Part shown: in pieces, positions 50,792 through 62,316 of the stretch
Layout of the letters: every line of letters begins with the position of its first letter
Numbering within the stretch: the first letter of the stretch is position 1
Assembly (NCBI RefSeq): GCF_932526225.1
Contig: NC_064045.1
Location: 4,980,498-5,044,497, forward strand
Direction: 5' to 3'
DNA: 64,000 bases
DNA from: Nematostella vectensis
Taxonomy: Eukaryota > Cnidaria > Anthozoa > Actiniaria > Edwardsiidae
Translations under genes and position numbers: made by a program
The notes under the pieces: model-generated
Told to the model about the DNA's origin: nothing
Database searches by the model: none
Seen by the model: the letters and a program-made list of their open reading frames with translations, nothing else

Positions 50792-53700
50792 TTATTGGGT
50801 AGGACATCCGTAAAGCTCCACTCTCAAGCTGATATGACCATTCCATTCCTGGACCACAAATCTAACAGCCTTGGCTTTGAAGGGATCGTCGATCGCGTTT
50901 GCCATTACGCTGTTAACATCAGAGTTGCCAGTGAATATCTAAAATACATAAAAGAATTGTCATCATAATAATTTTCCTCGTCGTTATCACCATAATCGTC
51001 AGACATTCTCCATTATCAACGGTTCCCAGTTATCAGCTATCATGGAGGGCAAGGCCAATTTTTAAGTGTATTATCAGGATATGGCTTTACCATCCGTAGC
51101 TGCTGAAACTTAAGTGCACGTACGTTTTGGAGACTAGAAATTGATAAGAAAATATACAAATACTTCTATTGTATGAGAACAGAAGCGAGGACGTCGGCAA
51201 AATACGTGCATTATCGCAAGAAAAATCTCGAGCATGCTGAAAAGCGCTATTGTCTGTATTGAACAAGCTACGAAGTTTACTGAAACGGAGATAAACAACA
51301 AAATTTGTGATACTGAGGCCAGGTATCTGAAGATCGTTTGTCGTTCTCTGCAATATACGAAGTAATTTATGTGGTGGTAATATTGGCTTGTGTTTACCAC
51401 GAAAAGTCACGTAACCAGGTAGTGCAAGTCGCCTAATCAACCTGCCCTCATCAGCCACACAAAGCAGCTTCTCGTTCCATGCATAATAACACCAACACAT
51501 CAATCAACATATCATCGTTGCCGACTCCGTTCCGTTTGACATCTTTATCGTCATCACCTTCATAACCAACCATCATCATTACTGTCAAATGCGACGCCGC
51601 ATTTTCAAACCATCGATTTGTTTTTGTCTTTTGGGATTTTCTGTTCCGCCAGTCAAATTATTCTAAGCCAGATTCTTGCCATCTCTCGCCTAGTGCAGTT
51701 GCCTGGCTTTCTGTCGCGAAACTGTCTGGTTTTCGTCCAGAGGATAGCCAGGGAAGTGCACAAAGCGACACTCTTATTTGCCTAAGAATAGTTTTACTGA
51801 CGGAAGAGAAAACCAAAACAAATCGTGTTTTGAAAACGCGGGTCGCGATACAAAGGATTCGACAGTTAAAAGTCTTACCTTGTAAGCAGCCCATGTGGTT
51901 CCGTCTGGACTGTAGTCAAGTCGGTAACGCTTCACCCACTGTTGTGAGTAAGGATCATTCTTACCCTGTGTGGCAACCTTAGTGATGTAAGTTGGAACGA
52001 GAAGATTTATATGAAGAAATTCGCCAGCCTGGCCAGAAACAGAAACCAGAAACATTTTGTAAACACAAAGTGGTACAGAAAAAAAGCGAATAGGCCGTTT
52101 TCATGATGTTGCGCGCATCCAAAGTGTCACAGACTGGCGGGCCATGGCTGATCTAAAATTGCGTACGATGTGGAGTTTAGAGAGAAGCTATCTAATCAAA
52201 AATGCTTTCAGATTGCTATAGTCAAATTGGCGCTAGAGTCAAATACCCCTTTGTTCGCATTTTGGATCACCTATGGCCCGCCAGTCTTTGGCATTCTGGA
52301 TGCGCGCGCAACATCGTTAAAACGATCTATTCAAGTTCCGGGGAGGAACAAAAACTAGTTTCTATTTTATATTTTTAAAAGAAAATTAATACACCCGCTT
52401 CTTATTTTATTCTATACTTTATTTACAAAAACAGAACATAGTTATCCGGTGGTTTTTCGCAGGTGTGGTCGTTAGTCGCAGGTATGGTTGTTGGTCGCAT
52501 GTATGGTCGTTGGTCGCAGGTATGGTCGTTAGTCGCAGGTATGGTTGTTGGTCGCATGTATGGTCGTTAGTCCCAGGTATGGACGTTGGTCCCAGGTATG
52601 GTCGTTAGTCCCAGGTATGGTCGTTAGTCGCAGGTTTGGTCGTTGGTCCCAGGTATGGTCGTTAGTCGCAGGTATGGTCGTTGGTCCCAGGTATGGTCGT
52701 TAGTCCCAGGTATGGTCGTTGTTCCCAGGTATGGGCGTTAGTCGCAGATATGGTCGTTAGTCCCAGGTATGATTGTTAGTCCCAGGTATGGTCATTAGTC
52801 CCAGGTATGGTCGTTAGTCCCAGGTATGGTCGTTGGTCCCTGGTATGGTCGTTGGTCGCAGGTATGGTCGTTGGTCCCAGGTATGTTCGTTGGTCCCAGG
52901 TATGGTCGTTGGTCCCAGGTATGGTCGTTGGTCCCAGGTATGGTCGTTGGTCCCAGGTATGTTCGTTGGTCCCTGGTATGTTCGTTGGTCCCAGGTATGT
53001 TCGTTGGTCGCAGGTATGGTAGTTGGTCCCAGGTATGTTCGTTGGTCGCAGGTATGGTCGTTGGTCGCAGGTATGTTCGTTGGTCGCAGGTATGTTCGTT
53101 GGTCCCAGGTATGTTCGTTGGTCCCAGGTATGGTCGTTGGTCCCAGGTATGTTCGTTGGTCCCTGGTATGGTCGTTGGTCGTTGGTATGGTCGTTGGTCC
53201 CAGGTATGGTCGCTGGTCCCAGGTATGGTCATTGGTCCCAGGTATGTTCGTTGGTCCCTGGTATGGTCGTTAGTCCCAGGTATGGTCGTTAGTCCCAGGT
53301 ATGGTCGTTGGTCCCTGGTATGGTCGTTGGTCGTAGGTATGGTCGTTGGTCCCAGGTATGGTCGTTGGTCCCTGGTATGGTCGTTGGTCGTAGGTATGGT
53401 CGTTGGTCCCAGGTATGGTCGTTGGTCCCAGGTATGTTCGTTGGTCCCAGGTATGTTCGTTGGTCGCAGGTATGGTCGTTAGTCCCAGGTATGTTCGTTG
53501 GTCCCAGATATGTTCGTTGGTCCCAGGTATGGTCGTTGGTCCCTGGTATGTTCGTTGGTCCCAGGTATGTTCGTTGGTCGCAGGTATGGTAGTTGGTCCC
53601 AGGTATGGTCGTTGGTCCCAGGTATGGTCGTTGGTCCCAGGTATGTTCGTTGGTCCCAGATATGGTCGTTGGTCCCAGGTATGGTTGTTGGTCCCAGGTA

Positions 53701-56700
53701 TGTTCGTTGGTCCCAGGTATGTTCGTTGGTCGCAGGTATGGTCGTTGGTCCCAGGTATGTTCGTTGGTCGCAGGTATGTTCGTTGGTCGCAGGTATGTTC
53801 GTTGGTCGCAGGTATGTTCGTTGGTCGCAGGTATGTTCGTTGGTCCCAGGTATGGTCGTTGGTCGCAGGTATGTTCGTTGGTCGCAGGTATGTTCGTTGG
53901 TCGCAGGTATGGTCGTTAGTCGCAGGTATGGTCGTTGGTCCCAGGTATGGTCGTTGTTTCCAGGTATGGGCGTTAGTCGCAGATATGGTCGTTAGTCCAA
54001 GGTATGGTCGTTGGTCCCAGATATGGTCGTTGGTCCCAGGTATGTTCGTTGGTCCCAGGTATGTTCGTTGGTCCCAGGTATGGTCGTTGGTCCAAGGTAT
54101 GGTCGTTGGTCCCAGATATGGTCGTTGGTCCCAGGTATGTTCGTTGGTCCCAGGTATGGTCGTTGGTCCCAGGTATGGTCGTTGGTCCCAGATATGGTCG
54201 TTGGTCCCAGGTATGGTCGTTAGTCCCAGGTATGGTCGTTAGTCCCAGGTATGGTCATTAGTCCCAGGTATGGTCGTTAGTCCCAGGTGGTCGTTGGTCG
54301 CAGGTATGGTCGTTGGTCGCAGGTATGGTCGTTGGTCCCAGATATGGTCGTTGGTCGCAGGTATGTTCGTTGGTCGCAGGTATGGTCGTTGGTCCCAGAT
54401 ATGGTCGTTGGTCCCAGGTATGGTCGTTGGTCCCTGGTATGGTCGTTGGTCCCTGGTATGTTCGTTGGTCCCTGGTATGTTCGTTGGTCCCTGGTATGTT
54501 CGTTGGTCCCAGGTATGTTCGTTGGTCGCAGGTATGGTCGTTAGTCCCAGGTATGGTCGCTGGTCCCAGGTATGGTCGCTGGTCCCAGGTATGGTCGTTG
54601 GTCGCAGGTATGGTCGTTGGTCCCAGGTATGGTCGTTGGTCCCAGGTATGTTCGTTGGTCGCAGGTATGTTCGTTGGTCCCTGGTATGTTCGTTAGTCCC
54701 TGGTATGTTCGTTGGTCCCAGGTATGTTCGTTGGTCCCTGGTATGGTCGTTGGTCCCAGGTATGTTCGTTGGTCGCAGGTATGGTCGTTGGTCCCTGGTA
54801 TGGTCGTTGGTCCCAGGTATGGTCGTTGGTCGCAGGTATGTTCGTTGGTCGCAGGTATGTTCGTTGGTCGCAGGTATGTTCGTTGGTCCCTGGTATGTTC
54901 GTTAGTCCCAGGTATGTTCGTTGGTCGCAAGTTCTAGTTTTTAAAGTGCCGTTGTCAGTCACACCTTTGTTATTGTTTTGATTTAATATTTTTTAAAGTC
55001 ACATGTACTAAAATCTCGAAATAACCATCTAAAAATAAAGTCCGATACTGTTTTTACAAAATTCAATAAAAAAATATCGCGTGGGCTTCCCCAAATCCGC
55101 CGGTGGAAATGGATGCTTTTTCGCACTTGCTACTTTGCTAGGAAGACAAAATGGCGACTGACAGAATCTGTTTAAGTTATACACGTTTTGATCGCTGTCG
55201 TTTTGATGGTCGCACTTATATATTTTCGTAGTCGTAGTTATAACCGTCGTCATAATAGTCTAAGTTGTAGTGCCAGTCTTAGTTGTCATAGCAGAGATCA
55301 CTCGCCTGTTTGTTCTTGGCTGCCCAGCAACCATAGTTTCCCAAGCTCGGGACGAACGGGTTGTGCAGTCTCCCAAAATTTGCACCGTGGGCATTGTCAT
55401 ATTTGGAAGATGCAGAAAGCTGAGAGTCAAGGATTCTACCATCCTGCATCCCTAGCGGACCGGGAGAATCTTTAGGAAGTAATATAGAACAATTATGATT
55501 AGTAACAATGCCGTAGAAAGCCATAGCAGGCCACGTATGATTAGGAGGGGGTCACACAATACAGGAAAACTATTATAAAAATATTATAGGGAAGCACAGC
55601 TATGCCTTTACTGATCATTTCCTTAGAATATGGGGGGGGGGAGGGGGAGTTGGAGGGGAGGGGACCACATGCCCTGTGAGTAGACAGTAGCGGATCTAGG
55701 GGGAGTGTTTAGGGGGTTTAACCCCCCCCCCCCCCCCTTTGGGCTGCCAGAAAGCCATATGTAACAAAGAAAAATACCCCCTCATCGCTTTGTCACTGAG
55801 CCAAACCCCCTTCCCCCCCTTTAGCGAAAAGCTTGATCCGTCCCTAGCAAAAGCATTTTTTTATGGTTTTGTTAAAATGGCGATGATGATGGTAGGCCAT
55901 TGACCTACAGCTTTATACCTATACTTTTTTTTATAAAACTGGATGTTATCGTTGCTGTTGTTGATTATGGTATCGATACTAATCAATATTATTCAATAAT
56001 GCTCATGTAATTTTAATGACAAGACGGTGAGTATGTGAGGGAAACTGTGCATTATAAATAACCTTGCAATTCACAGTTCTTGCCACGAAAGCACGCAGGA
56101 CAGATGCATTCTGCGTACGCTGTGTCGTACGCGAGATCAGATGTGCGGCATTTCCCGCCATTTTGACAAGGCTCAGGGGCACAACCACTCTGTGCAAAGA
56201 ACAATATACAATAAATTTTTCTGAATGTCTGAACTTTAACCCATTGCCACGCCGCTGTACATATTTTTTAAGCGCATTTTTTTACAATTCTGAAAAGTTC
56301 AACACCACAGATTATAGCAGAACAGCTGCTGTTTTAATAAAAAAAATGCAATTTGTTTAAAATACTTTTTATAGATTAAATATTCTGGGGTTTATTATGT
56401 CAAATTACTATTGAAAAAGCTTGAATAAAAACTTGAATTCGATTCTGCCAAATTTTCGTCTTTAATAAGACTTATCAGGCGCATACACAAGATGCACAGG
56501 GGGTGCGCGCAATCCCCTAAAAATACTTTGCTTTTTTGTTCATACGATATGACTGCATTTATCCATCTTGCTTGTAAAACTCTTTCCCTTTCGCGAAAAT
56601 GCTGTTCGTTTTTTTGGGTATGTACACATTCAAAGCTTTGAAACACCATTTTTATTCTTGGGTACAGGTCATCGGGGCGGTTCGCTGTTTGACCTCGCTT

Positions 56701-57415
56701 TTCAACTCAGTTTGTCTCTCTCGATTTCTCCATAATCTCTGTGCACTAAGTTTCATATGTAAATCTAACGTAGAATTGAGAGATTTTCCATAACATTCCT
56801 TGGAGCAAACGATAAAATATGGCCTCACAACAAACACGCTGAACACAGCCTCCATTATCAACTTTCAAAATGTTGACCCTGTTTACGTAAACAGGAAAAT
56901 AGCTAAGATCTGTGTCTGCAAATTCACACTTTTAACTACTTTGTCGCTGTAAGAGTGAATTACTTGAAATTAAAAAGTGTTGTATTTCTAAAATTGTTAT
57001 TGGTCTTTGGTATAATTAAAGCCAAACCAGCGTATTAATTAAATTAATACGGAGATGAAAACTAGTTTTTAGTGTTTTCAGTATTTACCTTCTTATTGTA
57101 GTGATCGAAATTCTCGTTTTTGTGGTATTTATCTGAGTCGTTGTATCTGTCGGTGTACAGCACTTCACAGAGGTACGTCCCACATTCCTCAGGTTTAACA
57201 GCAAAGTTAAAAGAATAGGATTTATGATCCCTCATACTCTTGACCGCGCACTGAGCCACCCGGTTCACCTTATGCACTTCTTTCACTGTCACGTTTAGAT
57301 ACATCTTTTTCTCTTTGAGAAATCCACCATTGGACGCTTGAAGCACTTGAGAAGCGCACATTTGGGCTAACAACGCGACGCATTGTGGCAAGCGAACGAA
57401 CAGACCTACCTCCAT
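50792..57415 (-). CDS. Secreted PAN-EGF-discoidin (F5/8C) protein B, intact
   Basis: Five exons, 57089-57415, 56063-56189, 55306-55469, 51879-52028 and 50792-50938, total 915 nt or 304 aa, all in phase. Exon 1 has a hydrophobic leader (MEVGLFVRLPQCVALLAQMC) and a divergent PAN-like region (QCAVKSM, FAVKPEECGTYLCEV). Exon 2 is a six-Cys EGF domain (GCAPEPCQNGGKC … CICPACFRGKNCE). Exons 3-5 are an F5/8C domain (PLGMQDGRILDSQLSASS, FLHINLLVPTYITKVATQGK, KAVRFVVQEWNGHISLRVEL). The usual first Cys of the discoidin fold is replaced (DSPGPLGM), although the last one (YGCPTQ) remains. The exon 3 donor is GC (CAG followed by GCGAGT), a GC-AG intron. Domain order matches protein A, which lies convergent to it. 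It is probably extracellular with a recognition or adhesion role (inferred). Confidence 0.88.
50939..51878. other. Last intron of discoidin gene B
   Basis: It contains an open minus-strand frame at 51087-51503 without any recognisable domain; I see nothing else. The exon flanks are consensus (acceptor ATTTTAG, donor GTAAGAC). Confidence 0.5.
52091..52330. mobile_element. TAGGCCGTTTT-family MITE with ~65-bp inverted repeats
   Basis: The left GGCCGTTTTCATGATGTTGC GCGC region and the right GGATGCGCGCGCAACATCG then TTAAAACGATCTA are inverted. The inner arms (GACTGGCGGGCCATGGCTGA / CCTATGGCCCGCCAGTC) are inverted as well. This is the most complete of three copies in the window. Confidence 0.75.
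52456..54934 (+). repeat. 19-bp minisatellite, about 130 copies
   Basis: The unit is GGTATGGTCGTTGGTCCCA, with regular variants (GTTCGTT, GTCGCAG, CCTGG, TTAGT). The 2.5-kb array lies in intron 3 of discoidin gene B. Since 19 is not a multiple of three and the unit has no stop on either strand in most copies, all frames look open with a 19-residue period; these are not proteins. Confidence 0.98.
55686..55846. mobile_element. GGATCTAG-family palindromic MITE
   Basis: The left AGTAGCGGATCTAGGGGG and the right AAAAGCTTGATCCGTCCCT are inverted. The interior GGGCTGCC…CATATGTAAC and TTTGTCACTGAG are shared with 24661-24816. Lies in intron 2 of discoidin gene B. Confidence 0.65.
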
Positions 57416-58048
57416 CACTGTGTTATGCGGGAAGATCACATTATTTATTTAAAGCCCAGTCGCCACATGCTGTAACATTTTATTCATGTTGAAGTTGGGC
57501 TTGTAAAACCTTACTTATCACTAAAATCGCTAGTTTCTTATCTTTTGTGGTAATAATGGTTGATGTTTGAATTGGCTTGCCCTTCATCATAGTTCATCAT
57601 GTTCATAGTTTAGAAAGGTAACTACAATTATGATTGAATTGTTCCAAAAGGAACCTTCCTAAAAGCTATGATGCGGAGATAATTCACATATTCATAATTT
57701 AGTGTGTGCTTGAAATTGCTACAAAGACAGCTGACGCATAATTTGTTGTAAATATTACGAACTCTATATTAACAAGGGCCGTTTTCACTTGGTTTTAATG
57801 ATTTTTGAAAATAAAAGTGGTTCTTCTTCTTCTTGTCGTTCATCGTTAAGAAATCTAATAATTTACATTTCTTCTCCAAATATTCAACCTCCCATAGTTT
57901 ACTATGCTTAGAGTAGTCATAATAATACTTATATATAGTCCTGGCATCTTCCAGGAGAAATTGAAAACCGTGATCCTTGATTGCTACCTTTCGCCGTGAT
58001 TCGTGAATCCAATGGCGAAATTTGATCAGCGTGAATCCTAATCTATGC
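57416..58048. other. Upstream of discoidin gene B
   Basis: AT-rich, no gene seen. Presumably holds the promoter. A TTCTTCTTCTTCTTG tract is at about 57820. Confidence 0.4.
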
Positions 58049-58285
58049 TCTTAAGTAATGCTCCGTGTAAGAACTACGGTGAATCGATAGGTCCTGAGGC
58101 AAAAGGGGTTCGTTATCTTTTTAACTAATCTAATTAATATTGCTATGCTTATTGGTTCAAGACGCTCTGCCCGCCAAATTTGAACTTTGGAGTCACATTT
58201 CTCTGAAAGGAATGTCCTTGCACTCATATTCATTAGGGGGCTTAGTTTCAAAGTAAGAAAGCTTTCAACCTTTGCAAAATTGGGA
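58049..58285. repeat. Second copy of the 38031 element left end
   Basis: Starts TTAAGTAATGCTCCGTGTAA and stays about 93% identical (counted by eye) to 38031-38275 until CTTTCAACCTTTGCA, then diverges. Confidence 0.85.
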
Positions 58286-58458
58286 ATCGTGATTTCCGAG
58301 TAAAGATTGATCCTTGTTGTCAGTTTATCGTGAAACGTGATTTCCGAATTTTGAAACTCGTGAAACAGGCAGGGTTTCCCTCATCTTCGCCCCTGCTTTC
58401 TGGTTGATACGCTGCAAAAACTAAAACAAAAACTACAATAGGACAACACACAAAAGTT

Positions 58459-58507
58459 TTGTGTATGTGTGTGCGTGTGTGTGTGTGTGTGGAGGGGGGG
58501 GGGGGGG
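58459..58507 (+). repeat. (GT)n plus poly-G microsatellite
   Basis: GTGTATGTGTGTGCGTGTGT and continuing, then a 14-16 nt G-run. Several further G or C homopolymers of 15-20 nt occur in the window (27909, 28253, 43518, 58832). Confidence 0.9.
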
Positions 58508-58849
58508 TATTGGACATTTTCGATGAAAGTTCGATATGCCCCACGAACACAACAACAGACACACGCGCCAAGGTGACCTATTTCCAAAACACCACAACAG
58601 ATTATGATGATGATGATGATGATTATGTTTTATTGATACCATATAACTTTACATAACGTTACATAGGTTGTTTAACCAATACATTTCTATACTTCCTTTC
58701 CTTATTATATTTCCTTTTTTTCTTTTCTTATACACATACACAGAAAAATGTGCTTTGCAACAGCCTTTTGCACCTTTTTTTTGGCGGGTTTGATTAAGAG
58801 TAGATGAAAAAGCTGTTCATTAAATACCAAGGGGGGGGGGGGGGGGGGG

Positions 58850-59940
58850 TTGGAGAGAAGATTTTTACTCACGACTGTACACAGGACCCGAAATGATCCA
58901 AGGACCCGAAACGATCCCCAAAAGTTCCCCACATGATCTTGGGATCCGAAACGATCTCCAGGAGTCCTCAAAAGGAACTCCAAGGAATTGCAGTAATGGA
59001 CAAACAAAAGGAATGTGGAAGGATTGTCTTTCAGTTTTAAAAACTCATGAAACATTTTAACGTTATTTGTGATACAACCAGGAAACTTACATTAACTAAA
59101 ACCATAGCATTAAGATTTTAATACACGACTGCGCGGGAAATACAGTGCTTGAGTCAGAAATTGGGGTCAAATGACGATTCCTGTGATAGTTATTTGAAGA
59201 ACCAGGCGTGAATAAATATTAAAAGACTTAAAAGAAAGTCTCCACATCGATCCACAGATAAAACATAAGGTTATTCTTAGGTTACTTTGTGCATGTTTGT
59301 TTGTATTCGATGAATGAAAGACCTATCATGAGATCATGCAGGGTTGTACGGCCGACTACATGAAGGAAATTCAAAACTCACATAAATATTGCTTTCAACT
59401 AAAGCCACATCTTGCAACGGTAGTGAAAGGGTTGTTCGAGTGCATTACTCAGTGTGCTTTTGTCATTCCGCCATCTTCTCGGCCAAACCGGCTGCCTAAA
59501 ATGTGTCGGTAAATATTCGCTCATGTGAACATGGATTTCGTGGTGAAATATACGTTTGATTGTGAAATGAACATGGAATCAAGGAGTGATGTTTACCGGA
59601 AACGAGATATATATATTGTCAGAGTCATGTGACGGAACTGTAAATGTTTTTAGTGTGATGGAAGGTCAACAGTTTGGTTGTTCTGAGCAATTAAAAGTGT
59701 ATTTGTTTTGGACTCTGTTTATGGGTTTACCGCCGGGGCAAAACCCTCAATTACGCTTTAAGATTTGCAAGTGATTTCTTCTGCATTCCCTTTGTCTATT
59801 ACTGCAATTCCTTGAGGTCGATGTCGGGGACTCCTCGGTATGGTTTCGGGTCCCGGAATCACTTTGGGTACTTTTGGGTATCATTTCGGGTCCTGGGATC
59901 GTTTCCTGTACAAATCTTAAAATTTTGGAGCCCCCCCCCT
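58850..59940. mobile_element. ~1.1-kb element with long imperfect inverted repeats
   Basis: The left arm 58855-59000 has GGACCCGAAATGATCC, GGACCCGAAACGATCC and AAGGAATTGCAGTAATGGAC. The right arm 59790-59935 is the inverse: GTCTATTACTGCAATTCCTT, GGTTTCGGGTCCCGG and ATTTCGGGTCCTGGGATCG. C/G runs abut both ends. No coding domain inside; the frame 59586-59774 is unrecognised. Confidence 0.65.
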
Positions 59941-60049
59941 TACATTGTAAATTTTTTCGTTGCCCCCCCCCCCCTTTTCGGAACCCCAAAATTTTCTGAG
60001 CCTCCCCCCTTACAACCTCAATAAACAAAAAAGGCTTTAAATCTGGAAA

Positions 60050-60790
60050 AAGAATACTGCGAAGTTGCTCTTCTTGTCCGAGTTGATGATCTAGTCGGTG
60101 CTAGAAGAAAAAGTGAAGGAAGTTAAACACCGGCTGTAAAACAGGAGACAAGCCTTGTATGATGTGAACCACATCCCGAAATCTTGGGCTGCTAGTGAGA
60201 TTACGTTTATAGGTTAATACATGCCACTGAGGAGAATCTCATTTCAATTCATTCTGCGATTTTTAACACATAAATCTAGCACTTATTAAATTTAATTTAA
60301 TAAGTGCTAGATACAACAGCGACAGCGTTGCAATTGAAGAAGGGAAGAGGGTGGTCAAAAGAAAAAAAAGGAGCAAAGAAAGAAGAAAGTTAGAAGAAGG
60401 TAAAATGCTGCCAAGAAGCTTGCGCATAAACTTGTTTTCCAACTCCATACCACAGATTTTGCGAATCGAGTCATGTCAGTAGAGGCTGAAGAAAAGGTCA
60501 GCACCCGTAGACTCGGGAAAACTTAACTGCTACCAAGGTTTCTTCTAAAGGTGATCGAGTATCTAATCATAAGGCTGGTGCATTTGATGATGAAGGTGAA
60601 GCTCAATGGCTCATGGATGTGCTCTCAGCCAGAAAGGCATCGAACTCAAAGGCATCATCATATGAAAAACAGACATACAAAACATCAGAGAGGAGCTCGG
60701 ACACAGATTAAAAGACTTGGATCATTTAAATGCAGCGCTTGTAAAACGGGAGCTAATCTTTTAAAACTATTTAATACATTTAAATGAAGA
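60050..60790 (+). other. Possible decayed coding sequence
   Basis: Short Lys/Arg/Glu-rich open stretches (VVKRKKRSKERRKLEEGK at about 60345-60400; EAQWLMDVLSARKASNSK at about 60595-60650) in different frames look like a frame-shifted gene remnant. I cannot assign a family. A 39-nt palindrome at 60274-60312 interrupts it. Confidence 0.25.
60274..60312. repeat. 39-nt perfect palindrome
   Basis: 19-bp arms starting ATCTAGCACTTATTAAAT meet around one central base with no mismatch. The transcript would form a hairpin without a loop, and the DNA could form a cruciform. Confidence 0.95.
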
Positions 60791-60888
60791 ATCCCTGCGA
60801 TTGCTATTTCGGGAAGATGTCTTGAATCATTTTTTTTTTATAATAAGATCTTATACAAACAAGTCTAAACTAAATATGAATGGAAGTT

Positions 60889-61409
60889 GTAGTACTTATA
60901 GCCGTCTATTATTTCCACGTTTAAGCGCATAACGGCCCGTCCATACTAAAACGGATTCGTTTGAATCCGTATACCTTTTGATACGTTTAGGCCTTCCGTC
61001 CACACTAACACGGATTCGTTTGAATCCGTATACTTGTTGATACGTTTAGGCCTTCCGTCCACACTAACACGCGCGCTGGATCCAGCGAATCCAAATACTT
61101 TTGAAAACGCCGTCGAAAGAGAATAAAAATGAATCGGTATACTTTGGTCCGTAGTGTGGACAGTCGGATCCGTATCAAAATGAAAACGATGGCGTCATAT
61201 CGCAGACGCGCGCTGCTTCGAGCATGCGCATATCATTAAAGAGGACGTCACCCCGTACCTTTCAGCGTTTTCAAACGTTTGAATCTGTGTTAGTGTGGAC
61301 GACCCCTTAGATCACATTTGGGGCCGCTTTAGCGCTGTTCTGTGAAATTTAGAATTCTCTTTATATAAATCGCTTAAACGTGGAAATGATAGACGGCTAT
61401 AAGTACTAC
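60889..61409. mobile_element. Nested inverted-repeat elements
   Basis: The outer ends GTAGTACTTATAGCCGTCTA (60889) and the inverse at 61371-61409 share about 40 bp, with one difference by eye. Inside, 60933-61309 is a second MITE with GGCCCGTCCATACTA … TTAGTGTGGACGACCCCTT ends. That inner element has a tandem duplication of a 63-bp block (CGGATTCGTTTGAATCCGTA…). Confidence 0.75.
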
Positions 61410-61492
61410 ATCACGTTGGATTGAATTTATTACATTTTTATGAGGAATACTTGCATAAAGTAACAACTCCATATGTTCTCTCTAAGCCAGTT

Positions 61493-62084
61493 CAGAGTTT
61501 GAGAAAAGACGCGGGGAGACTGGGTCAAATCGATCGAATCGGACCAAGTGAGCGATTTTGCAGAAGAGTTTGTATGGCGGTTTCAGTGAGCTAATTTGGT
61601 CGACTTCCGCTTGCAAAACACCGATGAAAACACGCAACAACAATTAACTTTGGTACCTCTGTTAAAACCAAAATGATTTTCGTCCACAAAATTCAAGTAA
61701 TATTTTTGCTTAACATCTAAGAACAATATTGATTCGAATTTACGGCATAAAAATTGAAACGGCAATTCAACCGATGAATTTTATACTCCGATTCGGAGTT
61801 CGCCGATAAACTTTTACAGTATTTGAGTGAAGGAATGACTCAGGGTACTCAGAAAATCGTTCCATAGAAATACCTTATGCGCCTAATCCATCCCACATTG
61901 CCCCCTATACGAAGTAATATAAATTTCTCACTTGTGGCAATGAATGATTTCGCCATATCTTTTAAAGCTGTTTTGTAGAAAGGATTTTTCTCCAAGACCA
62001 ATACAAACTCTCTTGTGAAATCGGTCTTTTTGGTCCGAAATAGCCCAGTACCTCGCGCTATTTCTTAAACTCTGAACTGGCTTA
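61493..62084. mobile_element. 592-bp MITE, TAAGCCAGTTCAGAG ends
   Basis: The left TAAGCCAGTTCAGAGTTTGA and the right TTAAACTCTGAACTGGCTTA are inverted with one mismatch. TA occurs at both edges, consistent with a TA target duplication (Tc1/mariner-like, inferred). No coding capacity. Confidence 0.75.
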
Positions 62085-62204
62085 TTAACGGTCAATGAGC
62101 CGGTCGGTTCAAATTACTCATTGAAAGAGCCTGGGCTACCTGTGATTGCCTTACTTTTGCATGGATGATTACTTTAATAACATGGATATTACGATGTTTT
62201 TTAG

Positions 62205-62316
62205 CATCCCTGTGTTCCATCTCTTTGTATGTCTGGACATGAGTGCAATCCTGCAAGTAACGCTGATGGCTATCAATGCACTTGCTAAGCGGGGTACACG
62301 GGAACATATTGTGAAG
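62205..62316 (+). pseudogene. EGF-like exon with in-frame stop
   Basis: An acceptor (GTTTTTTAG) and a donor (GAAG followed by GTGAAA) bracket 112 nt that read as one six-Cys EGF repeat: HPCVPSLCMSGHECN, then GYQCTC, then AGYTGTYCEG. A TAA (62286-62288) stands between CTC and AGY, where EGF repeats usually have Lys, Pro or Gln. It is either a dead exon or a real terminator. No other exon of the host gene is recognised in the window; it may continue to the right. Confidence 0.6.

Noticed and set aside
51087-51503. 138-codon minus frame as a gene
   Set aside because: It lies in the last intron of discoidin gene B and has no recognisable content or splice support.
52456-54934. CRISPR-like regular spacing
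   Set aside because: There are no unique spacers; units are contiguous 19-bp repeats in a eukaryotic intron. The same applies to 62305-64000.
52795-54981. Many overlapping frames of 70-279 codons with GPRYGRWSQVWSLVPG-like repeats
   Set aside because: A 19-bp unit without stops gives a 19-residue period in every frame; there is no start context, splice support or domain.
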